From positions 310,001-374,000 of the forward strand of contig NZ_JAPJDO010000002.1 of assembly GCF_026242045.1 (NCBI RefSeq): 64,000 nt of DNA, written 5' to 3'. The translations under genes and the position numbers were made by a program. How positions within the stretch are numbered: position 1 is the first letter of the stretch; each line of letters opens with the position of its first letter. The notes under the pieces were generated by a model. It was not told where the DNA came from and ran no database searches. It was given only the letters and a program-made list of their open reading frames with translations. The stretch comes from Mycobacterium pinniadriaticum (GTDB lineage Bacteria; Actinomycetota; Actinomycetes; Mycobacteriales; Mycobacteriaceae). This document shows, piece by piece, positions 35,316-43,765 of this stretch.

Positions 35316-38120
35316 GTGGTGCCTAGCACGAGCGACGACTCGGCCGCGCAACTGCGTGGGCGGGCCGCGGAGTGCCGCACGCTCCAAGATGTGGTCGACG
35401 CGGTCCGCTCGGGCGACTCACAAGTGCTGGTGCTGCGCGGCGAGGCCGGTGTCGGCAAGACGGCGTTGGTCGGCCACCTTTCGCAGCAGGCAGCGTCTTT
35501 CCGGATTCTGCAGGTCGCCGGTGTCCAGTCCGATATGGAGTTGGCCTTCGCCGCACTGCAGCAACTGTGTGCGCCGCTCATGGAACATCTGGTTGAACTG
35601 CCCGCCCCTCAGCGCGATGCGTTGGACGTCGCGTTTGGCCGTGGGGTCGGGGAGGCGCCGGATCGCTTCCTGGTCGGTCTGGCGGTCTTGAGCCTGATGG
35701 CCGCCGCAGCGCAACACCAACCCCTGCTGTGTGTGATCGATGACGCGCAATGGCTCGATCAGGTGTCGGTGCAGACCCTGGGCTTCGTCGCGCGTCGACT
35801 GCTGGCCGAGCCGATCGCGATGGTGTTCGCCGCCCGTGACGATGGTGCCGAGGTGCTGACGGGGCTGCCCGAGCTCACCGTTCGCGGGCTGTCTGACGGC
35901 GATGCCCGTGAACTGCTGGAATCGGCGTTGCTCGGCGGCATCGACCCTTCGGTGCGCGACCGCGTCGTCGCCGAGACGCGCGGTAATCCCCTTGCCCTGC
36001 TTGAGGTTCCACGGACAATGTCGAGCACGGAGCTGGCCGGTGGCTTCTGGCTCTCGGGTTCGGCGTCGTCACCGGGCGCGATCGAGACCGGTTACGTGCG
36101 ACTAATCCAAGGACTGCCCGAGCCGACCCGGCGGCTGCTGCTCGTGGCGGCGGCCGAACCCGTGGGTGATGCAGCGCTGTTTCTTCGTGCGGCCGCGGCA
36201 CTGGGAGTTCCAATCGATGCGCTGGCCCCGGCCGAAGCCGCCGGGGTGATCGAGTTCGGCCCACGAATGCGGTTCCGGCATCCGCTACTCCGGTCGGCCG
36301 CCTATCGCGCCGCCGACCTGGCTGAACGCCGGGTTATCCACCGGGCGCTGGCCGATTCCACCGATGCGCAGGCCGACCCCGACCGTCGGGCCTGGCATGC
36401 CGCCAACGCCGCGACAGGTCCTGACGATGCGGTGGCGGCGGAGCTTGCGGGGTCGGCGGCCCGCGCCGAGGGCCGGGGCGGGATGGCGGCTGCAGCGGCC
36501 TTCCTCGAGCGGGCGGCCATCCTGACCGCTGATCCGGATCTGCGGGGAGCGCGGGCGTTGGCCGCGGCCCAAGCCAAGCGGGACGCCGCGGCACCGGCAG
36601 CCGCTCGCGAGCTGCTCGACCTCGCCGAGCGGGGGCCGTTGTCGGAAGTGCAGCGGGCGCGGGTGGCGCGGCTACGAGCCCAGATGGACTTCGTGCGCAG
36701 CCGGGCCGGTGAGGCCGGTGCCCCGGCTGTGCGTGACACCGCGCAAGCACTGCTTGATGCGGCCCGCCGCCTGGAGAACCTGGACGACCACGCATCACGA
36801 GAGAGCTACCTGGAAGCACTCGCGGCGTTGATGTATGCCGGCCGACTCGGCGAACCGGATGCGCTGGTCGGTGCCGCCGAGGCGGCTCTGGCCTCGCTGG
36901 GCCGGGAAACCGAACTGTCGCGTGCGGTGGACTTCCTGCTCAAGGGGATCGCCGAACGGATCACCCAAGGAGTCCGCGCAGGCACCGATTCGTTACGAAT
37001 CGGGTTGCACCACATGTGCGCCCTGGCGGCGACCGACGATCGCAACGTGCTGCGGTGGATGGTTCCGGCCTTCCCGATCCTGCAGGAATCGGCCGCCCAC
37101 GAACTGTGGGACGAGACAATCGTCCAGCAGCTGGCCACCGCCGCGGTGCGAGCCGCCAGGAATGCCGGCGCGCTCGCGACGCTGCCCAAGGCGCTCGTCT
37201 ATCAGGCGGGCGTTCACCTGGTGGCCGGTGAATTCCATACGGCCACAGCCCTTGTCGAAGAAGCCAACGCGATCACCGCGGCGACGGATCACTCTGCGGC
37301 CGTCAAATACCATGCGCTGATGCTCACCGCTTGGCAGGGCGATGCGATCGAGGCCGGCCGGGTGATCGAGGTGACCAAGGCGGATGGCCTCAGAAGGGGC
37401 GAAGGTCGAGTGCTCGGCCTGACCGGGTATGCCGCGGCTGTGCTCTACAACGGGCTGGGCCGCTACGACGATGCCCTGGCCGCCGCGCGAACCGTGTGTG
37501 AATACGAGGACCTCGGCTTCTACAGTTGGTGCCTGTACGAATTGGTGGAAGCGGCCGCGCGCAGTGGTGACCGGGAGACGGCCGCCGAAGCGATACCGAA
37601 GCTCGCCGAACGGGCCGGTGCCAGCGGGACCGATTGGGGCCTGGGCGCGCTGGCCAGCGCCCAGGCGATGCTGGCCGACGATGACGCCGCCGACGCGCTG
37701 TTCACCGAAGCCATCGAACGGTTGGGGCGCACCACGATCGCCGTACACCACGCGCGGGCCCAACTGGTCTATGGCGAGTGGCTGCGGCGGGTACTCCGCC
37801 GCGCGGATGCTCGACACCACCTGACCGAAGCCTACGAGACATTCGTCCGAATCGGTGCGCAGGCCTTCGCCGAGCGTGCGCGCCGAGAACTGGCGGCCAC
37901 CGGGGAGCGGGTACGTGTGCAGCAGCCGAGTTCGGGTGGTGGGCTGACCGCCCAGGAGGCGCAGATCGCGCGGCTGGCCGGCGAGGGTCTGACGAATCAG
38001 GAGATCGGCGCGCAACTGTTCATCAGCACCCATACCGTCGAATGGCATCTGCGCAAAGTGTTCGCCAAGCTGGGCATCACCTCGCGCAGGCAACTGCGCG
38101 CGATGTCCTGGGCCGGTTAG
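35316..38120 (+). CDS. large ATP-binding LuxR-family (LAL) regulator
   Basis: Signal-transduction ATPase of 934 residues. It has an AAA-like module with Walker A GEAGVGKTA at about 42-50 and Walker B LLCVIDDAQWLD near 145. A long helical region (about 340-850), rich in Ala/Leu/Arg and TPR/MalT-like, is followed by a C-terminal LuxR helix-turn-helix (about 868-930: LTAQEAQIARLAGEGLTNQE, then HTVEWHLRKVFAKLGI). LAL proteins activate catabolic or secondary-metabolite genes upon inducer and ATP binding. GTG 35316 and GTG 35319 are adjacent candidate starts. It precedes an ECF sigma factor operon by 112 bp on the same strand. Confidence 0.9.
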   Translation: MVPSTSDDSAAQLRGRAAECRTLQDVVDAVRSGDSQVLVLRGEAGVGKTALVGHLSQQAASFRILQVAGVQSDMELAFAALQQLCAPLMEHLVELPAPQRDALDVAFGRGVGEAPDRFLVGLAVLSLMAAAAQHQPLLCVIDDAQWLDQVSVQTLGFVARRLLAEPIAMVFAARDDGAEVLTGLPELTVRGLSDGDARELLESALLGGIDPSVRDRVVAETRGNPLALLEVPRTMSSTELAGGFWLSGSASSPGAIETGYVRLIQGLPEPTRRLLLVAAAEPVGDAALFLRAAAALGVPIDALAPAEAAGVIEFGPRMRFRHPLLRSAAYRAADLAERRVIHRALADSTDAQADPDRRAWHAANAATGPDDAVAAELAGSAARAEGRGGMAAAAAFLERAAILTADPDLRGARALAAAQAKRDAAAPAAARELLDLAERGPLSEVQRARVARLRAQMDFVRSRAGEAGAPAVRDTAQALLDAARRLENLDDHASRESYLEALAALMYAGRLGEPDALVGAAEAALASLGRETELSRAVDFLLKGIAERITQGVRAGTDSLRIGLHHMCALAATDDRNVLRWMVPAFPILQESAAHELWDETIVQQLATAAVRAARNAGALATLPKALVYQAGVHLVAGEFHTATALVEEANAITAATDHSAAVKYHALMLTAWQGDAIEAGRVIEVTKADGLRRGEGRVLGLTGYAAAVLYNGLGRYDDALAAARTVCEYEDLGFYSWCLYELVEAAARSGDRETAAEAIPKLAERAGASGTDWGLGALASAQAMLADDDAADALFTEAIERLGRTTIAVHHARAQLVYGEWLRRVLRRADARHHLTEAYETFVRIGAQAFAERARRELAATGERVRVQQPSSGGGLTAQEAQIARLAGEGLTNQEIGAQLFISTHTVEWHLRKVFAKLGITSRRQLRAMSWAG

Positions 38121-38232
38121 AGCTCGAGCGACCACGGACCCGGAACTACGGACTACGGGTTTTCAAGGGTTCGCTCTCTGGGCGCGGCAGCGAGGCTGAT
38201 TTCACCAGCAATCGCACCCAGGAGATTGAAAC

Positions 38233-38823
38233 ATGACCCCCACGTCCCTTCCTCGGCGAACCGATCCGGACGCCGCCGCGCGATTCGCCCGCGACGCGCA
38301 ACCCCTGTTCGACGCGCTGCTGCGCCGGGCCCGCGGGCTGACCACGACCGCGGTGGACGCCGAGGATCTGGTCCAGGACACCCTGTTGAACGCGTTCGTC
38401 GGGTACCACACATTCTCCGACGGCACCGACTTCAAGGCCTGGCTGTTCCGCATCCTGTACAACCGCTGGGTCAGCACCTACCGGGCCAAACAGCGCCGGC
38501 CGTCGGAGGTGCTGATCGACGACGTTATCGAGGGTGACGTGGCCGGCAGCCCGGTCGGCTTGTCCACCGCGTCGCGCTCGGCTGAGGCCGAGGCACTGAC
38601 CAGGCTGCCCGACCATGCCATCAGGTCGGCGATGGCCACCTTGCCCGCGGATTTTCGTACCGCACTTTTCTACGCCGAGGTGCGGGGCCACACCCTCGCC
38701 GAGACCGCCACGATCCTGAATGTGCCGCGGGGCACCGTCATGTCGCGGGTGTCGCGGGGCAGACAGCGGCTGCGCGCCGCGCTCGCCGAGTCCGGGCACG
38801 CATCGATCGCGCAGATCGCATGA
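38233..38823 (+). CDS. ECF RNA polymerase sigma factor
   Basis: Extracytoplasmic-function sigma factor of 196 residues. Region 2 (about 25-95) includes DAEDLVQDTLLNAF and DFKAWLFRILYNRWVSTYR; region 4 (about 130-185) includes GHTLAETATILNVPRGTVMS with helix-turn-helix spacing. The sequence resembles the SigH/RpoE-like group. No anti-sigma gene (zinc-binding ZAS or membrane type) follows; instead an SDR overlaps by four bases. Control may come from the LAL regulator upstream or from a remote anti-sigma factor. A CAGGAG ribosome binding site precedes ATG 38233 by nine bases. Confidence 0.9.
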   Translation: MTPTSLPRRTDPDAAARFARDAQPLFDALLRRARGLTTTAVDAEDLVQDTLLNAFVGYHTFSDGTDFKAWLFRILYNRWVSTYRAKQRRPSEVLIDDVIEGDVAGSPVGLSTASRSAEAEALTRLPDHAIRSAMATLPADFRTALFYAEVRGHTLAETATILNVPRGTVMSRVSRGRQRLRAALAESGHASIAQIA

Positions 38824-39551
38824 GTGCCGGCGAACTGGCCGGCCAGACGGCCCTGATCACTGGCGGGACCGCCGGCATCGGGTTGGCATGCGCCCGGCTG
38901 CTGACGGCCGCTGGTGCCGCGGTGACCGTCACCGGCAGAGATCACCGGCGCGGTCGGGCCGCGATCGAGAACATCGCCGGTGACGCCCGGTTCGTCCCGG
39001 CGGATCTTTCGAAGGCCGCATCGGTGACGGCGCTGGTGGAACAGACGCGGGATATCGACATCCTGGTCAACAACGCCGCAAGCTTTCCTGGGGCGCTGAC
39101 CGTCGACCAGGACATCGCAACCTTTCAGACGACGTTCGACACCAACGTACGGGGCACGTACTTCCTGACCGCAGGGCTGGTCGGGGGGATGTTGCAGCGA
39201 CGGCGGGGCAGCATCATCAACGTCACCTCGATGGTCGCATCCAAGGGTGTCGGTGGGGCGTCGACCTACGGAGCGTCCAAGGCCGCCGTCGAATCGTTGA
39301 CCCGTTCGTGGGCAGCTGAATTCGGCCCGTACGGAGTCCGCGTCAACAGTGTTGCGCCCGGGCCGACCAAAACCGAAGGGGTCGAGGCGCAATGGGGTGA
39401 CACCAACGACGAGCTCGGCCGAGCATTGCCGCTCGGCCGGACCGCCCACCCCGAGGAGATCGCGTACGCGGTGCTGTTCCTGGCTTCGCCGCGGGCAAGC
39501 TTCATCACCGGCTCGACCCTGCACGCAGACGGCGGCGGAACCGCCGTCTGA
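38820..39551 (+). CDS. short-chain dehydrogenase coupled to the sigma factor
   Basis: Classical SDR of 243 residues: TGGTAGIG at about 13-20, NNAASFPGAL near 84, Ser in VTSMVASKG, and Tyr-Lys in STYGASKAAVES (about 143-154). The C-terminal GSTLHADGGG is typical of FabG-like oxidoreductases. ATG 38820 overlaps the sigma factor stop (ATGA), making it the first target of the same mRNA. The substrate is not evident. Confidence 0.88.
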   Translation: MSAGELAGQTALITGGTAGIGLACARLLTAAGAAVTVTGRDHRRGRAAIENIAGDARFVPADLSKAASVTALVEQTRDIDILVNNAASFPGALTVDQDIATFQTTFDTNVRGTYFLTAGLVGGMLQRRRGSIINVTSMVASKGVGGASTYGASKAAVESLTRSWAAEFGPYGVRVNSVAPGPTKTEGVEAQWGDTNDELGRALPLGRTAHPEEIAYAVLFLASPRASFITGSTLHADGGGTAV

Positions 39552-39569
39552 CTCAAAGAGGAGAACGAC

Positions 39570-39998
39570 ATGTCCAAAAGCTATGACGCCCAGTGGGAGA
39601 ACGCCCTGACCGTTGTGCAGGAAGTACAACAGCCGGTCATCCCGGACGGAGCCGACGTGATGACCGTCGTCATCGAATATCCGCCAGGTAGCGCTGGCGC
39701 TCCACCGCACCGCCACCCGAGCGGACCGGCGTTCGGCTACATGCTGGACGGCGAGATGCTCTTTGAACTCGAAGGGCAGCCGCCCCGTGTCATCCGCGCG
39801 GGCGAAGCGTTCTGGGAGCCGGGTGGCGACGTTATTCACTACTCGGACGCCAACAACCGCGATGACGTCGCAAGCCGCTTTGTCGTCACCATGGTGTGCG
39901 TGCCGGGGCAACCGATGCTCGAACTGGTCGATGAGACGGAACTGGCAGAGCGTCGTCACCTTCGGGTAGCCGCACGGCAAGCGCCGGAAGGGAACTGA
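39570..39998 (+). CDS. cupin-domain protein
   Basis: Small beta-barrel protein of 142 residues. The metal-binding cupin motifs are visible: PHRHPSGPAFGYMLDGE (two His and a Glu) near 44-60, and a second histidine in GGDVIHYSDANN near 90. It may be a dioxygenase, isomerase or sensor. AGAGGAGAA precedes ATG 39570. It lies 18 bp after the SDR and 6 bp before the next gene, all in one operon behind the ECF sigma factor. Confidence 0.83.
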   Translation: MSKSYDAQWENALTVVQEVQQPVIPDGADVMTVVIEYPPGSAGAPPHRHPSGPAFGYMLDGEMLFELEGQPPRVIRAGEAFWEPGGDVIHYSDANNRDDVASRFVVTMVCVPGQPMLELVDETELAERRHLRVAARQAPEGN

Positions 39999-40004
39999 AA
40001 TCCC

Positions 40005-40895
40005 ATGTCACGCATCCTGCTTCAGACGACAATCACCAAGTACCCTGACGACTGGGACATCACCCGATTTTCCCTGCTCGCCGCGGAACTGCGGGCCGCC
40101 GGCCACGACGTAGTCGCCCGCAACCGCGCGGGCCATGACGACGATCCGGTACTCAGCCGTCTTGACGAACTGGGCTTCGACCAGCTGTGGGTGATGGCGG
40201 TCGACACCGGTGCCGGCCTGACCGACACCGAGGTCGACGCCATCACCAGGTTTCGCCTGGCAGGCGGCGGGGTCCTCACCGCCCGCGACCACCAGGACCT
40301 GGGTTGCTGCCTGACCCGCCTGGGATCCTTGGGACGGGTCAATGAGTTCGCCGACGCTGGCGTCGGTCAGAGCCACCTCTGCGACGATCGGGACACCCCG
40401 ACGATTTCGTGGCCGAACTACCACTCCGGGGCCAATGGCGACTACCAGCCGGTCTTCGCCTCGGCGACGGTCCACCCGCTACTGAAGACCCCGCGCACCG
40501 CCACCGGGCGGGTCGAATGGTTCCCGGCTCATCCGCACGAGGGCGCTGTCGTACCGAACGCGCCCTGCGCCACCGTCGTGGCCCGCGGCAGAAGCAGCGC
40601 GAGTGGCCGCAGCTTCAACCTTGCCGTCGCGCTCGACGGTGAGACAGCGCCCGACGGCACTGTGATGGGGCGGGGGCTGGCCGAATCGACCTTCCATCAT
40701 TTTGCCGACTACAACTGGGACGTGAACTGTGGCGCACCGTCGTTCGTCAGCGAGCCGCCCGGTACGCAGATCCAGGCCGACCCGCGGCCACTGGTCGCCT
40801 TCAAGGACTACATCCGCAACATCGCGGACTGGCTGCATCCCAGGGTCCGCGCCGGCTCGGGGGGGCTCAGCGTGACCCACGCATCGCTGTCGTAG
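40005..40895 (+). CDS. uncharacterised ThuA/GATase-like protein
   Basis: Protein of 296 residues, not firmly assigned. The opening (ILLQTTITKYPDDWDI) and ELGFDQLWVMAVDTGAG followed by GGGVLTARDHQDLGCC look like the Rossmann-like core of ThuA or class I glutamine-amidotransferase folds. No cysteine nucleophile in the usual GxCxG context is seen. Several His residues (ATVHPLL, AHPHEG, STFHHFADYNWD) may bind a metal. No signal peptide. It belongs to the sigma-SDR-cupin operon; the gap to the cupin gene is 6 bp. Confidence 0.72.
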   Translation: MSRILLQTTITKYPDDWDITRFSLLAAELRAAGHDVVARNRAGHDDDPVLSRLDELGFDQLWVMAVDTGAGLTDTEVDAITRFRLAGGGVLTARDHQDLGCCLTRLGSLGRVNEFADAGVGQSHLCDDRDTPTISWPNYHSGANGDYQPVFASATVHPLLKTPRTATGRVEWFPAHPHEGAVVPNAPCATVVARGRSSASGRSFNLAVALDGETAPDGTVMGRGLAESTFHHFADYNWDVNCGAPSFVSEPPGTQIQADPRPLVAFKDYIRNIADWLHPRVRAGSGGLSVTHASLS

Positions 40896-40932
40896 TCTGA
40901 CGTCTCGGGTGCTTCAGACACAGGAGGCAACA

Positions 40933-41289
40933 GTGAGCGAACACGAAGTCAAGATGGTCATCCTGTCGACCGACGACCTGGATGAGTCGATCAAGTTCTA
41001 CAGCGACACCCTGGGCATGGGACTGAAATTCCGCGACGGCACCCACTTCGCGGCGCTCGACGGTGGTCCGATCACCCTCGCGCTGGCGACGGAGATCGAC
41101 CACCCGATCCCCGGACAGGTCGTCGTCGGGATCAAGACGGCCGATGTCGACGCCGCGGCGAAGGCCGTCGAGGCCGCCGGCGGCGGCATCGTCAAAGGTC
41201 CGTACGACGACGCGCACGAGCGCCGTGCCGTGGTCTACGACAGCAAGGGCAACGGCTTGGTGTTCTACAGCCCGCTCGCACCCAAGTAG
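40933..41289 (+). CDS. VOC (glyoxalase/bleomycin-resistance-like) protein
   Basis: Vicinal-oxygen-chelate protein of 118 residues, with two beta-alpha-beta-beta-beta repeats (VKMVILSTDDLDESIKFYSDTLG at about 5 onward; QVVVGIKTADVDAAAKAVEAAG at about 60). GTG 40933 is preceded by AGGAGG at a spacing of six bases. It may act on small toxic aldehydes or as a dioxygenase subunit. It ends the sigma-factor operon and its 3' end overlaps the convergent remains of an IclR gene by 25 bp. Confidence 0.85.
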   Translation: MSEHEVKMVILSTDDLDESIKFYSDTLGMGLKFRDGTHFAALDGGPITLALATEIDHPIPGQVVVGIKTADVDAAAKAVEAAGGGIVKGPYDDAHERRAVVYDSKGNGLVFYSPLAPK

Positions 41290-41520
41290 GCGGCCTTCTC
41301 GACAAGGCGCTTGCCGAGCGCGGTGACACGGCGCATGGGTAGGGCGACGAACGGGTGCGGCGCAATGATCAGTGCCACCCGTCCGCCGTCGTCGAACACA
41401 GGTGCACAGATCGACGCGATGGGCTGTGGCCGAGGCGCCGAATCGTTTTCGGGCAGCAGGCCGATGGTGGCGCATTCGACCAGCAGCTGATCCAACATCG
41501 CTCGCGCGGAGCGAAACCTG
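41265..41520 (-). pseudogene. IclR-family regulator, 5' part deleted
   Basis: The leftward frame ends with a clear IclR effector-domain tail: ARAMLDQLLVECATIGLLPE, then APVFDDGGRVALIIAP, then RRVTALGKRLVEKAAYLG and a stop at 41265. The helix-turn-helix and two thirds of the effector domain are missing. To the right of about 41520 this frame runs antisense through the dehydrogenase remnant and loses all IclR resemblance. The break point coincides, within about 10 bp, with that of the rightward dehydrogenase fragment. Confidence 0.65.
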
Positions 41521-41805
41521 TGGGGTCCGGCCGTCGTCTTCGACTGCGTCGGCGCTTGGTGCACCGGCGACACTCTCGACATCACTACCGCGACCCGGCA
41601 GGGGGTGACCATCCAATTCGGTGGCGGACCCATGCCGCAGGACTGGTATGGCACCCTCGATGCGATCGCCGTCAAGCGCCTCGACCCGTTGCCCGGCGTG
41701 GGTAGGATCGTGACCCTCGAGCAGGTACCCGAAGCCATCGACATGGCCCGGCGACCCGAGGGACCGCCGCGCATCATCGTGCACCCGAACGGAGACACCA
41801 CGTGA
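41520..41805 (+). pseudogene. zinc alcohol dehydrogenase, 5' part deleted
   Basis: The rightward frame starting with WGPAVVFDCVGAWCTG matches the end of the Rossmann domain of a medium-chain dehydrogenase. It continues through TIQFGGGPMPQDWY and ends GRIVTLEQVPEAIDMARRP. About 95 of some 350 residues remain; the zinc-binding half is gone and an in-frame stop (41488-41490) lies upstream. Its stop overlaps the start of the next gene (GTGA), so it was once the first gene of the operon continuing at 41802. Confidence 0.68.
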
Positions 41806-42203
41806 GTGATCTTCAAGATCGCCAAGATATCTCGGACCTTCTGATCCGCTACGCCACCGGTATCGACCGTCGGGACTGGGATCTGTTCCGAACCGTGTTC
41901 ACCCCCGATTGCCATCTCGATTACGGCGAGATCGGCGTATGGGACGGCGTCGAGGCGGTCACCGAGTTCATGGATGTCGCGCACGCCGCTGCCGGCTACC
42001 TCATGCATCGGATCAGCAACATCGCGATTGATCTGCAGGGCGATCGAGCCGTGACCCGCTGTTACATAGACGCGTGGATCATGGCTGCCGACAACAATTC
42101 TGGCGTGAATGCCAGGGGCTTCTACGATGACGAGATCGTTCGCACCGACGCCGGCTGGCGGATCGCGCGACGGACGTTCACCACGGTACAGGTGGTGTAC
42201 TGA
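41802..42203 (+). CDS. SnoaL-like / NTF2-fold protein
   Basis: Small cone-shaped-barrel protein of 133 residues. The opening DISDLLIRYATGIDRRDWDLFRTVFT and the segments AAGYLMHRISNIAIDLQGD and GWRIARRTFTTVQV match SnoaL-like dehydratase/isomerase-type proteins (SnoaL_4). GTG 41802 overlaps the dehydrogenase remnant's stop. Since the upstream dehydrogenase and probably the old promoter are gone, its expression may be lost or driven by read-through. Confidence 0.8.
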   Translation: MSDLQDRQDISDLLIRYATGIDRRDWDLFRTVFTPDCHLDYGEIGVWDGVEAVTEFMDVAHAAAGYLMHRISNIAIDLQGDRAVTRCYIDAWIMAADNNSGVNARGFYDDEIVRTDAGWRIARRTFTTVQVVY

Positions 42204-43024
42204 TGAGTGACGACTTCTCCCGGCGGTACGGGCCGTGGGCCCTGGTCGCCGGAGCCTCCGATGGCGTGGGTGCGGCCTTCGCCGAAGCTCTCGCCGCGCG
42301 CGGACTGAACGTGGTGTTACTCGCTCGCCGTCTTCCGGTTCTCGACGAAGTGGCGACGGGTATACGCGATCGCTACGGCGTCCAAACCAAAACGCTGGCA
42401 GTCGATCTCGCCAGTCCAGGCGCGGCCGCCACCGTCGCAGACGCCACCACCGATCTCGAGGTCGGGTTCCTGGTGTATTGCGCCGGGGCAGATCCGGATT
42501 TCCGGCCCTTCCTGTCCAACTCGATCGAAGCAGCAGAAGCGATGGTGCAACGCAACTGCATGGTACCCATGCAGCTGTGCCACCATTTCGCCGCCGCGAT
42601 GGTGCAGCGGGGCAGGGGCGGGATCGTGGTGTTCGGCTCCGGGGCGGGGTTCGTCGGCGGGCCCAACATGGTGGCCTACGGTGCATCCAAGGCGTTCGAC
42701 ATGGTGTTCGCCGAGGCACTGTGGAGTGAACTGCACGACAAGGGTATTGACGTGATCGGGCTGATCCTGGGCAAGACCGATACGCCCGCGCTGCGCAAGC
42801 TCGAACACCAACGCGGCACGCTCGGGTCCGAAGACGAGTCACCGCCCGATGCGGTGCCGGTCGGCGAGGTGGTCGACGAGGCGTTCGCCAACCTGACCAA
42901 CGGGCCGACGGTGCTCGTCGGTGAGCAGATGCGCGGCGTGGGGCAACTCTTGGCCTCGATGAACCGTAACGACGCCGCCCGGCTGATGGCGCAGTCCGTC
43001 GCCGCGGCAATGGGACCGGACTGA
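42203..43024 (+). CDS. short-chain dehydrogenase
   Basis: SDR of 273 residues: GASDGVGAAFAEALAARG at about 17-34, YCAGADPDF in place of NNAG, Ser in FGSGAGFVGG, and Tyr-Lys in AYGASKAFDMVF near 155-166. The start overlaps the SnoaL gene stop by one base (TGATG). It is the third gene of the catabolic operon whose first gene is broken. Its stop is followed in frame by a stretch that resembles another protein's C-terminus (43034-43120). Confidence 0.86.
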   Translation: MSDDFSRRYGPWALVAGASDGVGAAFAEALAARGLNVVLLARRLPVLDEVATGIRDRYGVQTKTLAVDLASPGAAATVADATTDLEVGFLVYCAGADPDFRPFLSNSIEAAEAMVQRNCMVPMQLCHHFAAAMVQRGRGGIVVFGSGAGFVGGPNMVAYGASKAFDMVFAEALWSELHDKGIDVIGLILGKTDTPALRKLEHQRGTLGSEDESPPDAVPVGEVVDEAFANLTNGPTVLVGEQMRGVGQLLASMNRNDAARLMAQSVAAAMGPD

Positions 43025-43033
43025 GCCAGAGCC

Positions 43034-43120
43034 GAGCACCTGCCGCCCGCCTGGGCGAACGGCAACCCGCAGGTTTGGGACGACGGGTGGCAGCACTGGG
43101 GCGTCTGGGTCAACGGGGCT
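43034..43120 (+). pseudogene. possible remnant of an aromatic-rich secreted protein
   Basis: Directly after the SDR stop, the same frame stays open and reads EHLPPAWANGNPQVWDDGWQ, then HWGVWVNG, a Trp/Asp-rich composition unlike random GC-rich sequence. It resembles the tail of small secreted mycobacterial proteins. It ends near the left edge of the IS607 element, which may have interrupted it. No start or signal peptide remains. Confidence 0.33.
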
Positions 43121-43180
43121 GTCAGCTGTTGCGTTCTGAGTGGTCGGTAGTTGTCGGTGGTGTGCTGTAGGAACAGGAGC

Positions 43181-43765
43181 ATGAATCTTGCGGCGTGGGC
43201 TGAGCGCAACGGTGTTGCGCGGGTTACTGTGTATCGCTGGTTTCGGGCGGGGCTGTTGGCGGTGCCGGCTCGGCGAGTGGGTCGGCTGATGCTGGTTGGC
43301 GGGTCGGTACCGGAGACCGGCCGGCCCGGGCAGACGGCGGTGTACGCGCGGGTGTCGTCGGCAGATCAGAAATCCGATCTGGATCGGCAGGTGGCGCGGG
43401 TGACTGCGTGGGCCACCGCCCAACAGATCCCGGTCGACAAAGTCGTCACCGAAGTCGGTTCCGCCTTGAACGGGCACCGCCGCAAGTTCCTCGCATTACT
43501 GCGCGACCCGACGGTGCACCGGATCGTGGTTGAGCACCGGGATCGGTTTTGCCGGTTCGGCTCTGAATACGTCCAGGCCGCGCTGGCCGCGCAGGGCCGA
43601 GAACTTGTTGTCGTGGATGCCGGCGAGGTTGACGACGATCTAGTGCGGGATATGACCGAGATCCTCACCAGGATGTGCGCTCGGCTGTATGGCAAACGCG
43701 CTGCGCAGAACCGCGCTACGCGCGCGCTGGCGGCAGCGGCATCCGATGATGCGGCGGCCGCGTGA
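43181..43765 (+). CDS. tnpA: IS607-family serine recombinase TnpA
   Basis: Transposase of 194 residues. It has a MerR-like DNA-binding head (about 1-45: LAAWAERNGVARVTVYRWFRAGLL) and a serine-resolvase catalytic domain from about 56. The nucleophile serine is in YARVSSADQKSDLDRQ, and the later arginines are in VEHRDRFCRFG. Length and domain order match intact IS607 TnpA. ATG 43181 has AGGAAC and AGGAG upstream. The protein looks functional and could act in trans on related elements. Confidence 0.88.
   Translation: MNLAAWAERNGVARVTVYRWFRAGLLAVPARRVGRLMLVGGSVPETGRPGQTAVYARVSSADQKSDLDRQVARVTAWATAQQIPVDKVVTEVGSALNGHRRKFLALLRDPTVHRIVVEHRDRFCRFGSEYVQAALAAQGRELVVVDAGEVDDDLVRDMTEILTRMCARLYGKRAAQNRATRALAAAASDDAAAA

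Noticed and set aside
38143-38172. GGAAC ... GTT resembling a SigH-type promoter in front of the ECF sigma gene
   Set aside because: The spacing is too long for the consensus and the match is limited to the short boxes; autoregulation cannot be claimed.
41265-43010. A single 581-codon leftward gene
   Set aside because: Only its last 80 codons look like a protein (IclR tail); the rest is antisense to well-supported rightward genes.
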